Of a stretch of DNA of 64,000 nt, positions 8,847-16,974 are shown one piece after another. Source of the DNA: Hirschia litorea (GTDB lineage Bacteria > Pseudomonadota > Alphaproteobacteria > Caulobacterales > Hyphomonadaceae); NCBI RefSeq assembly GCF_042665075.1, contig NZ_JBHTBR010000002.1:1-64000 (forward strand). The letters are read 5' to 3'. Both the position numbers and the translations under genes were made by a program. A model generated the notes under the pieces. It was not told the DNA's origin. It saw only the letters and a program-made list of their open reading frames with translations, and ran no database searches. The first letter of the stretch is position 1. Every line of letters begins with the position of its first letter.

Positions 8847-9617
8847 TTAGGCCTTCCAAGGTGCGTTGCCGCTAGCCCAAATAGTTTCAAGAGTGTGCTT
8901 ATCGCGCAGAGTGTCCATGTTCTGCCAATAGCCTTTGTGGTGGAACGACCCAAGACGTCCTTTTTCAACAAGGCGCTCAACTGGCTCTTGTTCCCACACA
9001 GTGTCATCACCATCAATTAGGTCATAAACTTCTGGTTCACAGACGAAGTAACCACCATTGATTAGACCACCATCATTCGCCGCTTTCTCACGGAAGGCAC
9101 GCACTTTTTCAAGGTCATCTGTTAAACCCAACGCACCAAAACGACCGGGCTGAGTTACAGCTGTTAGAGTTGCTAGGTTTTTAGACTTTTCGTGGAACGC
9201 GATGAGCTCATCTACATTCAAGTCAGTTACACCATCTCCATAAGTGAGTAGGAAACGCTCTTCACCAATAACATCGCGTGCGCGTTTGATGCGCCCACCT
9301 GTCATAGTATCAAGACCAGTATCAACGACCGTCACATTCCAATCTTCTAAATCAGAACGACTCCAAGAAATATCACCTGTTTTAGTGTTGATTGTGAAAT
9401 CAGAATTTTGTCTGTGGTAATTTAGGAAATAATTTCTAATAAAATCAGCTTTGTAACCAGCCAAAATCACGAAATCTTTGTGACCATATTTGGCGTAGCA
9501 ATGCATGATATGCCAAAGGATAGGCTTACCACCAATTTCCACCATCGGTTTTGGTCGTACAGATGTTTCTTCAGAAATTCGAGTACCGTACCCACCAGCT
9601 AAAATGACGACTTTCAT
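8847..9617 (-). CDS. rfbF: Glucose-1-phosphate cytidylyltransferase
   Basis: A 256-residue enzyme making CDP-glucose from CTP and glucose-1-phosphate, the entry to CDP-deoxysugars. The nucleotidyltransferase motif GGYGTRISEETSVRPKPM (about 8-25), the following VEIGGKPILWHIM and the YGDGVTDLN metal site (about 125-133) are clear, and the length equals the family norm (about 257). With rfbG two genes upstream, it supplies CDP-4-keto-6-deoxyglucose for the surface glycan. A sigma-54-like promoter lies 58-72 bases upstream of the ATG. Confidence 0.96.
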   Translation of the reverse strand: MKVVILAGGYGTRISEETSVRPKPMVEIGGKPILWHIMHCYAKYGHKDFVILAGYKADFIRNYFLNYHRQNSDFTINTKTGDISWSRSDLEDWNVTVVDTGLDTMTGGRIKRARDVIGEERFLLTYGDGVTDLNVDELIAFHEKSKNLATLTAVTQPGRFGALGLTDDLEKVRAFREKAANDGGLINGGYFVCEPEVYDLIDGDDTVWEQEPVERLVEKGRLGSFHHKGYWQNMDTLRDKHTLETIWASGNAPWKA

Positions 9618-9674
9618 TTTTTGTGTCCCGTTTCAGGATTAATAAAGAGAGAGTTTGTTCTTAGTTACCTCAAA

Positions 9675-9689
9675 GCAATTTCGGTGCCT
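9675..9689 (-). promoter_or_regulatory. Sigma-54-like -24/-12 promoter before rfbF
   Basis: Read on the minus strand: AGGCAC-CGAAA-TTGC, one mismatch to TGGCAC-N5-TTGC, with exact GG-to-GC spacing. The start site would fall near 9664, about 47 bases before the rfbF ATG. It also overlaps a loose hairpin (ACCTCAAAGC/GCCTTGGGGT), which may reflect chance. Confidence 0.6.
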
Positions 9690-9715
9690 TGGGGTATGAG
9701 TTTTCAATAAAATTA

Positions 9716-10678
9716 TTATTGCCAGCCAGGGTAACCCGTCCAGTTTCTACGAATACCCAATTTAATCAAAATCCAATCAAACATTGCTTTAGTTTTGCTG
9801 GACCAATTGAAAGATAATCCTACATCCTGAAGAGCATCGAAGTGGCGTTGTAAATTCTGGGTGCCACCATCTGATTTTTTCCAACTCATTATTCGACGGA
9901 TATAGTAGTTTATGAACTGTTTAGATGCAGCATCATAGTCAGTTCCGAAAGCAGCGGGCCCATACTTATTCATGAGGTATAAGCCATCACTTGTCCAAGA
10001 GCGTGTTTTGGGACCATATTCAACAGCGGAAACAGTATTTTCGTGAACACGTGTCATTCCGAGTGATTTGTGGACGAAACCAAATTTAGAATACGTAAGA
10101 AGATTCATTTTGGTATCTAAATCAAATCCTCCTGTCAGTGGTCCTTGGAAAAGAGGGGTGCGCATTCTTACAAATTTTTGCCGCATCATCATTTGAACAG
10201 GCATAATCACACCTTGACGCAACAATGTCATACGGTTCGCTTCCAAACCGTCAAAGACATTTCTGTTTTTGTCCCAGAAGAAATCTTGTATTTCGCCAGC
10301 GCAAGAATGCAGGCAGCCAATGACACCGATTTCGGGATCCATTTCACCCACTTTGACCATCTCATCTATGCAGTCTGGTGTAATCGTATCGTCTGCACAA
10401 AGAAGACGAACATATTCAGCATCAGTCGGTGCGAGTTCGAATGCTCTATTCCAGTTTTCCATTCTAGGAAGTGTTACTTCATTCTTGTGAAGTAAAATTG
10501 GAACACGGCCGTTTGAATAGCTTTCAATAATTTCTAGTGTTTTATCTGTGCTATTATTTTCCAATATTACGTGTACGAGGTTTGGGTAGGTCTGAGCTTG
10601 CACAGATTCAAGCATTTCGGCGAGAAATTCCTCGCCATTGTAGATTGGCGTAACAATAGCAACTAATGGGGTGGGCAT
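9716..10678 (-). CDS. Family 2 glycosyltransferase
   Basis: A 320-residue GT-A transferase. The N-terminus LVAIVTPIYNGEEFLAEMLES, the VILENNSTDKTLEI site and VRLLCADDTITPDCI (metal-binding DD about residue 95) are typical. The C-terminal half (HKSLGMTRVHENTVS) resembles transferases of O-antigen clusters. It sits between rfbG and rfbF, so it may transfer the CDP-derived deoxysugar, though this is context only. Confidence 0.88.
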   Translation of the reverse strand: MPTPLVAIVTPIYNGEEFLAEMLESVQAQTYPNLVHVILENNSTDKTLEIIESYSNGRVPILLHKNEVTLPRMENWNRAFELAPTDAEYVRLLCADDTITPDCIDEMVKVGEMDPEIGVIGCLHSCAGEIQDFFWDKNRNVFDGLEANRMTLLRQGVIMPVQMMMRQKFVRMRTPLFQGPLTGGFDLDTKMNLLTYSKFGFVHKSLGMTRVHENTVSAVEYGPKTRSWTSDGLYLMNKYGPAAFGTDYDAASKQFINYYIRRIMSWKKSDGGTQNLQRHFDALQDVGLSFNWSSKTKAMFDWILIKLGIRRNWTGYPGWQ

Positions 10679-10736
10679 TGGGGCGCTCCAAAAAAGGTAA
10701 GTGCTCTATAAAATTAGTTTTGAAAATGACTTAGGT

Positions 10737-11813
10737 CTAAGTGCCAGCAATTTTGGAATTCAGCTTAAGAGTCTTCTGATATTCTATAATCTGCTTTTCG
10801 CAGAAGGCTTGCATGTCCTTACCTGAATGGTGGTACTCTTTGTACCATTCGACAGTTTTGGCAATTCCTTCTTGTGTAGACCAAGCTGGAGTCCATTTTA
10901 AATCTATGCGTGCTTTAGAGCTGTCTAACGCTAGGCGTTGAGCTTCGTGCAGTGGTGAGCCTTGAATGTCTACCTTTGGCTTTTTCCAGTATTTCCCGAA
11001 AGCGTCTACGATTTGTAGAGTTGAAATGGCTGTTTCATCTATAGGACCAAAGTTCCAACTTCCTGATTTAGAAGCGTCACCTTTGAAAAGAGTTTCTGCA
11101 AGTTGTACATATCCATGACATAGCGCAAGTACGTGTTGCCATGGGCGTGTTGCAGCAGGGTTTCGAATAATAAGGGGAGTGTCCGCTGACACCGCTTGTA
11201 CAATATCGGGAATAAGGCGGTCTGCTGACCAGTCTCCGCCACCAATTATATTCCCACCACGTGCACTAGCGCACAGTGTTTTCGATTTATCAAGCATTGT
11301 GTCAATGTAGCTATTGATTACGAGTTCACATGCAGCTTTTGAGGCGCTATATGGGTCTTTGCCGCCAAGTCTATCAGTTTCACGGTAAGGGTGAATCCAT
11401 TCTCTGTTGTGATAGACTTTATCCGTCGTGACCATGACAGCAGCTTTCACACTGTCGGATTGTCTTATTGCTTCAAGGACCTCGGCAGTTCCCATGACGT
11501 TTGATCTATAATTTTCGATAGGATCAACGTATGATTGCCGTACGATTGGCTGTGCAGCGAGGTGGAAAACGATTTCTGGCTTCACATTTTCCATGACTGG
11601 TCCGACAACACCAGAAAAACCAATGTCACCGATGAAAGAATTCTTATCATTCCAAACATCTAAGAGTGAATGCAGGTTCGGTGTGGTGTGCGGTTCTCTT
11701 GAGAGGCCGTATACTTCAGCACCAAGGTGTTTTAGCCAAAGAGATAGCCATGAGCCACAAAAACCCGTGTGTCCGGTAACTAAAACACGACGTCCTTTAA
11801 GGTATTCGAACAT
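10737..11813 (-). CDS. rfbG: CDP-glucose 4,6-dehydratase
   Basis: A 358-residue extended short-chain dehydrogenase that converts CDP-glucose to CDP-4-keto-6-deoxyglucose using bound NAD. Visible: the Rossmann motif VTGHTGFCGSWLSLWL (about 12-27), HLAAQPIVRQSY, the catalytic TTDKVYHN threonine region (about 128), and the YSASKAACE YxxxK pair (about 152-156). GGNIIGGGDWSADRLIPD is a family signature. Length matches the family. It is preceded, in the direction of transcription, by a terminator-like hairpin, so it may begin its own transcript. Confidence 0.96.
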   Translation of the reverse strand: MFEYLKGRRVLVTGHTGFCGSWLSLWLKHLGAEVYGLSREPHTTPNLHSLLDVWNDKNSFIGDIGFSGVVGPVMENVKPEIVFHLAAQPIVRQSYVDPIENYRSNVMGTAEVLEAIRQSDSVKAAVMVTTDKVYHNREWIHPYRETDRLGGKDPYSASKAACELVINSYIDTMLDKSKTLCASARGGNIIGGGDWSADRLIPDIVQAVSADTPLIIRNPAATRPWQHVLALCHGYVQLAETLFKGDASKSGSWNFGPIDETAISTLQIVDAFGKYWKKPKVDIQGSPLHEAQRLALDSSKARIDLKWTPAWSTQEGIAKTVEWYKEYHHSGKDMQAFCEKQIIEYQKTLKLNSKIAGT

Positions 11814-11846
11814 TTTTGAACCTATCGAGAAGAATTCTAAAGTAGT

Positions 11847-11886
11847 AAAATAGCAAGCTCCTGAATCGGAAGAGCCTGCTATTTTT
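11847..11886 (-). terminator. Terminator or attenuator between the SAF dehydrogenase and rfbG
   Basis: Stem AAAATAGCA / TGCTATTTT extended by GCTC/GAGC after one mismatch, with an 11-base loop. T-rich sequence lies on both sides. On the minus strand it would stop or attenuate transcripts from the upstream dehydrogenase before rfbG. Confidence 0.7.
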
Positions 11887-11898
11887 GAAATAATTAGT

Positions 11899-13200
11899 TT
11901 AACGAGTTATCGGAAACATTTTATCTTGTTCTTGGCGCAACTTCACAGCAAGGCTGTCTTTTGGAAGTATGACGTCATCATATGAGATTGCGGCATCTTT
12001 GCGGACATCATTCTTAAGGATGCAGCCTTCGGAAATACCCATCGGAAGTAAGTTGTCGCTTCTAACAGTTTCGTAGTTCTCACATACACCATACGCGTAA
12101 AAACCACCGATACCATCAAGAGTTTGCCCGGCTTTTAGGTCCGTTTTGGCTATGGCGATAACATCCACTTCTGGTCCAGCTTTTGAGGCAATAACAGTAT
12201 CATTTAGTAGACCGACGCGTGCCGCACTTAATGGAACTTCAAATACCATCAAGTGATAAGGGACATAGAAGCTATAGATAGGGCCATCACCGAGCTTTCC
12301 ATACTTCAAATAGTGTTTTTGAATGTCATCTTGTGCTTCAGCAAAAACATATACACCAGGACCAGGTGCGGTACCCAATGCGTATTCGACAATTCCGCCA
12401 AGTTCACGCACTTGGTCTATATCGTACATGTCGACCATTTCGTCGATGTGGCCGCGATGCTCAATACCAAGCATTCCACGTTTAGCGACTTTCATTCCTG
12501 TCGCATTTGCGACAATAGCTTGCTCGAATGAAACTTTAGTTCCATCAGCAAAACTAGTTACCATGTGAACTGATTGGTCCCACTCTTTTGCAAAGGCTGC
12601 TTGTGTTGCGGGTGTTCTGTAGTGGTCTTGGAGGCCTTTGATATTACCGCAGATTAGAGGTTTTAGACCAATACTTTCCACGAAGCGGTGAAGGTTCATC
12701 TCTACACCTGGTTGGTCGCCGTCACAGCCCGTAATGATCACACCTGCTTTGCGGGCTCTGTCATAAAGGAGGGGACCAATTGTGCTGTCCATTTCCGCGT
12801 TCATAAGGACTAGTGGGAGGCCGTTATCAATAGCTGCAACAGTTATTTTGGCTCCGTATTCGACGTGGCCAGTTGCTTCAATTCCCACTTCAAGGCGGCC
12901 AGATTTTGTCATCGCTATAGGGTCTTCAACCAAAGCGATTTTACCAGCTTCAATAATTCTATCGATAGCGTCTGCTGTTGCGGCTTCTACCATTTGATCG
13001 TCTGGTACGCCGCTGGCTCTTAACATATCGCGAGCTTTTGAGATTGTGCGGTTACAGACTGCGGCAACCTTCATTCCGGGGGTGTACCGGATGATCTGGT
13101 TGACAAAGCCGCGGCTCATCGCACCAGCACCGAAAATACCTACTTTGAGTGGGTTGCGATCCTTGGCGCGCTCCGCGAGTTTGCTGTCAACGATAATCAT
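11899..13200 (-). CDS. Homoserine-dehydrogenase-like oxidoreductase with C-terminal SAF domain (COG4091 type)
   Basis: A 433-residue NAD(P)-binding protein. A Rossmann motif VGIFGAGAMSRGFVNQI (about 20-36) opens a homoserine-dehydrogenase-like domain (GIEATGHVEYGAK, LVLMNAEMDSTIGPLL, GCDGDQPGVEMNL). The last 90 residues (AIAKTDLKAGQTLDGIGGF...LPMGISEGCILKNDV...) form a SAF domain, as in antifreeze proteins and sialic-acid synthases. The substrate is unknown. Its place directly upstream of rfbG suggests a role in making or modifying the CDP-linked sugar, but no chemistry can be assigned from sequence. It is divergent from rfbC. Confidence 0.85.
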   Translation of the reverse strand: MIIVDSKLAERAKDRNPLKVGIFGAGAMSRGFVNQIIRYTPGMKVAAVCNRTISKARDMLRASGVPDDQMVEAATADAIDRIIEAGKIALVEDPIAMTKSGRLEVGIEATGHVEYGAKITVAAIDNGLPLVLMNAEMDSTIGPLLYDRARKAGVIITGCDGDQPGVEMNLHRFVESIGLKPLICGNIKGLQDHYRTPATQAAFAKEWDQSVHMVTSFADGTKVSFEQAIVANATGMKVAKRGMLGIEHRGHIDEMVDMYDIDQVRELGGIVEYALGTAPGPGVYVFAEAQDDIQKHYLKYGKLGDGPIYSFYVPYHLMVFEVPLSAARVGLLNDTVIASKAGPEVDVIAIAKTDLKAGQTLDGIGGFYAYGVCENYETVRSDNLLPMGISEGCILKNDVRKDAAISYDDVILPKDSLAVKLRQEQDKMFPITR

Positions 13201-13520
13201 ATCGGTAGAGTCCCTCTTTGCTGCACACCCAGTGTGCTAAAATGTGAAGATGTGGCTGGTTTCTAGAATTCTTTGCTTGTTGCATTCAGAATTCGTGCCA
13301 TCTTCCGTTCTAAAAATCCCCATTTAGTAGAAATAACGCTGTATTTTTCGTCAAACTACTGTACTTTTCGAGGTGGCTTATAACAACCAAGGACTTCAAT
13401 TATTTTAGCTTTGCAGGCTAAATTTGAAGTAAATTTGAGGTTGTTCATAAGCGGTTTCTAAAAATCAATTATATACGTCGATCCTGAAGAGATTGATGTT
13501 TCTGTATTGGAAAAATTGTC
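13201..13520. promoter_or_regulatory. Divergent intergenic region with a nested inverted repeat
   Basis: An AT-rich 320-base region between the SAF dehydrogenase and rfbC, probably with promoters for both. It contains a nested dyad at 13382-13445: outer arms AACAACC (13382) / GGTTGTT (13439), middle arms ACTTCAA / TTGAAGT, and inner arms TTTAGC / GCTAAA around TTTGCAG. It could be an operator or a transcribed hairpin. Confidence 0.55.
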
Positions 13521-14051
13521 ATGCAATTTAAAGAGTTATCCGTTTCTGGAGCCCATAAGGTGTCTCTCGAAAAGCGAGGTGATGAAAGAGGATTCTTCGC
13601 ACGTGCTTTTTGTGAAAAGGAAATGGGGGCACACGGTTTGCCAACGCGCTTTGTTCAACATAACATGGCGCACAATGCCCATAAGGGAACACTGAGGGGG
13701 CTTCATTACCAAGCAGCCCCTCACGGCGAGGCTAAGCTAGTGCGATGCGTTAGAGGGCGGCTGTTTGATTTTATGGTGGATTTGCGTCCGGAGAGCGAAA
13801 CTTATCAACAATGGTGCGGGATTGAATTAACCGCTGAAAATAGAGATGCTTTGCTCATTCCCGTAGGTTGTGCGCATGGGTATCTAACTTTGGAAGATGA
13901 TACAGAAGTGCTTTATATGTCTTCAGCCGACTATGTTCCAGAAAGTGAACGAGGTGTGCGGTGGAATGATCCTGCGTTTGGAATCGAGCTACCAATAGCG
14001 CCTAAAACAGTCTCGCAAAAAGATGCCAATTGGCCCGATTATAAGGCTTGA
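13521..14051 (+). CDS. rfbC: dTDP-4-dehydrorhamnose 3,5-epimerase family protein
   Basis: A 176-residue cupin-fold epimerase. The catalytic-histidine block TLRGLHYQ (His62), the preceding RGFFAR and FVQHNMAHN substrate-binding stretches, VRCVRGRLFDFMVDLR and the late tyrosine region EVLYMSSADYVPESERG are all intact. The family acts on NDP-4-keto-6-deoxyhexoses; because the neighbours are rfbF and rfbG and no rmlA, rmlB or rmlD is present, a CDP-4-keto-6-deoxyglucose substrate is more likely here than the dTDP sugar. It is transcribed away from the rest of the block. Confidence 0.9.
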   Translation: MQFKELSVSGAHKVSLEKRGDERGFFARAFCEKEMGAHGLPTRFVQHNMAHNAHKGTLRGLHYQAAPHGEAKLVRCVRGRLFDFMVDLRPESETYQQWCGIELTAENRDALLIPVGCAHGYLTLEDDTEVLYMSSADYVPESERGVRWNDPAFGIELPIAPKTVSQKDANWPDYKA

Positions 14052-14174
14052 TGGGAATGCAATTAGCTGCGATCTGTAGGCTCCAGACCAGACAATAGCT
14101 TTTTAAAAGCGATAACAAGCCTTTAGCTTATAAAATAAGGATGAGAATCTCTATTGTTAGGTTAGGGCTTGCGT

Positions 14175-14191
14175 TTGCAAACCATTCTCAA
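14175..14191 (+). promoter_or_regulatory. Candidate Fur box upstream of feoA
   Basis: TTGCAAACCATTCTCAA: the right half ATTCTCAA fits the TTGAGAAT-N-ATTCTCAA dyad exactly and the left half matches at 5 of 8. A second half site, ATGAGAAT, lies at 14141. It is 31 bases before the feoA ATG, in a position to block transcription when iron is plentiful. Confidence 0.5.
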
Positions 14192-14221
14192 TATATCTGG
14201 AATCTATTCTGGAGTAGTGAA

Positions 14222-14476
14222 ATGAAGCTGAACGAACTGACAAAAGGCACGATAGCGCGTGTATCCGGTTTTTCGTCTGAAGAAGCAGCGCAATTAGTAA
14301 TATCTAAATTGCGTGAAATCGGATTTGCTGAAGGTGACGAAGTTGAGCTTCTACATACTGGATTGTTCGGTGGTACGCCATTGTCCTACAGATTGAATAG
14401 GACAATGATTGCTTTGCGTAAGAGCGAAGCTTCGCTGATTGAAATTATTCCTTCAAATAAGGCCGCGAGCGCGTGA
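14222..14476 (+). CDS. feoA: Ferrous iron transport protein A
   Basis: An 84-residue SH3-like protein (MKLNELTKGTIARVSGF, KLREIGFAEGDEVELLH, GTPLSYRLNRTMIALRKSEA), the usual FeoA size. It works with FeoB in ferrous iron uptake. ATG 14222 is chosen because the family N-terminus begins there and GGAG lies 8 bases upstream; the open frame runs further up into the putative Fur site. Its stop overlaps the GTG of feoB (GTGA), so the two are translationally coupled. Confidence 0.95.
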   Translation: MKLNELTKGTIARVSGFSSEEAAQLVISKLREIGFAEGDEVELLHTGLFGGTPLSYRLNRTMIALRKSEASLIEIIPSNKAASA

Positions 14477-16305
14477 CATCTTTAAAATTAGCTTTGGTTG
14501 GTGCTCCAAATTCTGGAAAAACAACTCTTTTCAACGGTCTAACTGGCGGGCAAGCTAAAACTGCTAACTATTCTGGTGTGACCGTCGAAACACGTGTTGG
14601 GCGGTTTTATACGCCTGAAGGTGTTGGTGTAGAATTGATGGATCTGCCCGGTATTTATGGGCTCGAAGCGCATTCCATTGATGAACGCGTGGCGATAGAT
14701 GCGATCTCTGGAAGTATTGCAGATCAAACGCCACCAGATGCGTTGGTTGTTGTTATTGATGCAGCACACATCCGCACGCACCTCCACACTGTTTTACAGA
14801 TGAAGACGTTGGGCAAACCGATGGTTTTGGCGCTCAACATGATAGATCTTGCAGAACGTGATGGCGTGAAGCTAGATGTGCCAGCGCTTGAAAGAGAGTT
14901 AGGTGTGCCGGTGGTGCCGACACGTGCGACGCGGTCATCAGGTCGTGAAGCTTTTTTGGCGACGGTTGATAAGCATATTGCTGATTTGAAAGGGAAAAAT
15001 CCTTTTCCAGAAGCGGATAAGCCTGATTTGAAAACATTGCAGGCAGAAGCCAGAGCAATGGCAAATCGCGTGATTTTATTTGAACCCGTCATGAATAAAG
15101 TGACGAGAAATGTAGATAAAATTGCCTTGCACCCAATTGGTGGAATAATCGCACTATTTGCTATATTGTTTATGATGTTCCAAGCTGTGTTTAGCTGGGC
15201 CACGCCATTCATGGATATGATCGAAGCGGGTGCTGAAAAGCTTGGTGTTTTTGTTGCAAATGTTTTGCCGGATGGACTGCTCCAAGACTTAATTGTCGAT
15301 GGGATGATTGCGGGTGTTGGGTCAGTGGTGGTGTTTCTGCCCCAGATCATCATTCTGTTTTGTTTTATTCTTGTGCTGGAAGCGTCTGGATACATGGCCC
15401 GAGCGGCATTCGTTATGGATGAAGCTATGATGCGCGTTGGACTTAACGGACGTGCTTTCATTCCGTTATTGTCATCGTTTGCTTGTGCAATTCCCGGTGT
15501 AATGGCGGCGCGAACTATTGAGAATGAGAAAGACCGACTGACTACCATTATGGTTGCGCCCCTAATGACGTGTTCAGCCCGTTTGCCCGTTTATACGCTG
15601 ATTATTAGTGCATTCTTTAAGAATGATGTTGTGTGGGGCCCAATACGGCTGCAGGGCGTCGTGATGTTTGGCCTGTACATGGCGGGGATCATTAGTGCGA
15701 TTATAGTCTCATTCGTATTGAAAAAGACCCTCACAAAAGGGCCTTCTCAACCCTTGATTATGGAGTTGCCGACGTATAAGTGGCCGCAGCCGCGGGATTT
15801 TTTCCTTGGGTTATGGTCAAGAATTTCAGCGTTTTTAAAACGTGCTGGAACGATAATTTTGGCAACGTCTGTTATATTGTGGGCGCTTGTTACTTTCCCA
15901 TTAGGGGCAAGTTTAAGGGACTCTATAGCGGGACGTATCGGTTCGGTTATTGAACCTATTTTCGCACCGATCGGGTTTAATCTGGAAATGGTGATATCGC
16001 TGATACCGGGCATGGCAGCACGTGAAGTTGCAGTGTCTGTATTGGGTACTATCTATGCTATTGATGGTGGTGAAGAGAATGTAGAGGGGCTATCTGCAGC
16101 CCTTCAGAATGCTTGGTCGGTGCCCACAGCATTGGCATTCTTAGCTTGGTTCGTTTATGCGCCGCAATGCTTTGCAACGCTTGCGACGGTGCGCCGTGAA
16201 ACAAACTCTTGGGCGTGGACTGCTATAATGACAGGCTATTTATTTGGATTGGCTTATGTTGTAGCAGGCATCACTTATTGGGCTGCTAAAGGTGCGGGCT
16301 TGTAA
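14473..16305 (+). CDS. feoB: Ferrous iron transport GTPase/permease
   Basis: A 610-residue inner-membrane iron(II) transporter with GTG start. The N-terminal G domain shows G1 GAPNSGKT (10-17), the FeoB-typical NYSGVTVE switch, G3 DLPG (about 57) and G4 NMID (about 122). The membrane part carries two gate regions, including SFACAIPGVMAARTIEN and PLMTCSARLPVYTLI, and the late APQCFATLATVRRE. It is shorter than the E. coli protein (773) and lacks an obvious long C-terminal cytoplasmic tail, which is common in alphaproteobacteria. Confidence 0.97.
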   Translation: MTSLKLALVGAPNSGKTTLFNGLTGGQAKTANYSGVTVETRVGRFYTPEGVGVELMDLPGIYGLEAHSIDERVAIDAISGSIADQTPPDALVVVIDAAHIRTHLHTVLQMKTLGKPMVLALNMIDLAERDGVKLDVPALERELGVPVVPTRATRSSGREAFLATVDKHIADLKGKNPFPEADKPDLKTLQAEARAMANRVILFEPVMNKVTRNVDKIALHPIGGIIALFAILFMMFQAVFSWATPFMDMIEAGAEKLGVFVANVLPDGLLQDLIVDGMIAGVGSVVVFLPQIIILFCFILVLEASGYMARAAFVMDEAMMRVGLNGRAFIPLLSSFACAIPGVMAARTIENEKDRLTTIMVAPLMTCSARLPVYTLIISAFFKNDVVWGPIRLQGVVMFGLYMAGIISAIIVSFVLKKTLTKGPSQPLIMELPTYKWPQPRDFFLGLWSRISAFLKRAGTIILATSVILWALVTFPLGASLRDSIAGRIGSVIEPIFAPIGFNLEMVISLIPGMAAREVAVSVLGTIYAIDGGEENVEGLSAALQNAWSVPTALAFLAWFVYAPQCFATLATVRRETNSWAWTAIMTGYLFGLAYVVAGITYWAAKGAGL

Positions 16306-16316
16306 GAGTAATAGCT

Positions 16317-16406
16317 ATGCTTCTGCTAATCTTGTGGTTAGGGGCTGCTCGTTCTCTGCTTTCAGGTTGCGGTGTGTCTGATGTAGACTTGATATCTGGA
16401 TGGTAG
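16317..16406 (+). CDS. Possible 29-residue membrane or lipoprotein-like peptide
   Basis: A very small frame 11 bases after feoB, with AAGAG seven bases before its ATG. The product MLLLILWLGAARSLLSGC... is a short hydrophobic segment with a lipobox-like LSGC. Third small proteins are common in feo operons (FeoC and others), but this one has no family match I can name and may be chance. Confidence 0.25.
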   Translation: MLLLILWLGAARSLLSGCGVSDVDLISGW

Positions 16407-16480
16407 CTGCCTGATAGGGAAGAGGCGTTTTGGAACATATCTTCTTATGCCGCGTTGATTTGCGGTAAGGAGAAAACGAT

Positions 16481-16675
16481 ATGATTGACCGTGTCCAACC
16501 CCCGATTCCAGATCATGTTCAAAATCAGAATGTGGAACATCACGAAGAATTAGATCCGACTCAAGCGCGGCAGGGTGAGAAGCAAAAAGGTATGCCAAGT
16601 GTTCTGGCGATATCTACTTTTGCAGTGGTTATCGCTATAGTATTTGCGCTAATTGCCGGATTTCTCGTTATATAA
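16481..16675 (+). CDS. Small single-pass membrane protein
   Basis: A 64-residue protein with a polar, H/Q/E-rich N-terminal half and one C-terminal transmembrane helix (about residues 42-64, VLAISTFAVVIAIVFALIAGF). A near-consensus ribosome site (AAGGAG) at ideal spacing and a terminator 20 bases after the stop support a real gene. Function is unknown. It follows feoB by 175 bases on the same strand and may be cotranscribed. Confidence 0.75.
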   Translation: MIDRVQPPIPDHVQNQNVEHHEELDPTQARQGEKQKGMPSVLAISTFAVVIAIVFALIAGFLVI

Positions 16676-16694
16676 TTTTTTAAGACTGAAATAC

Positions 16695-16733
16695 AAAAAA
16701 GCCGACATGTCAGATAGGACATGTCGGCTTTTT
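16695..16733. terminator. Bidirectional intrinsic terminator
   Basis: Perfect 11-bp stem GCCGACATGTC / GACATGTCGGC, loop AGATAG, flanked by six A on the left and five T on the right. It serves the small membrane protein gene (+) and the convergent cold-shock gene (-). Confidence 0.93.
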
Positions 16734-16764
16734 ATATGTTTAATTTAGCGAAAGAAAACGTCTT

Positions 16765-16974
16765 TTAAAGAGGTTTCAAATTGCCTGCGGATGTTTTGCC
16801 GCGTTGTGAATCAGTTACGAGTTCGAACTCAACTTTTTGGCCTTCATCCAGAGCAGCAAGACCAGCTTGCTGAACAGCAGTGATGTGGACAAAAACATCA
16901 TTGCCGCCATCATCAGGCGCTATGAAACCATAACCTTTGGTTGCGTTAAACCATTTTACTGTACCAGTTGTCAT
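16765..16974 (-). CDS. Cold-shock protein, CspA family
   Basis: A 69-residue single OB-fold RNA/DNA-binding protein. TGTVKWFNATKGYGFIAPD includes RNP1 (KGYGFI, 13-18) and VFVHITA is RNP2 (about 27-33). Members melt RNA structure in the cold or in stationary phase. The ribosome site AGGAGA on the minus strand is strong. The gene is preceded by about 300 bases of noncoding sequence that probably contains a long structured leader, as is common for csp genes. Confidence 0.96.
   Translation of the reverse strand: MTTGTVKWFNATKGYGFIAPDDGGNDVFVHITAVQQAGLAALDEGQKVEFELVTDSQRGKTSAGNLKPL

Noticed and set aside
14724..15548. A 274-codon frame antisense to feoB
   Set aside because: The coding strand is clearly feoB; the product is rich in S, I, T and shows no domain. 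It is a shadow frame.
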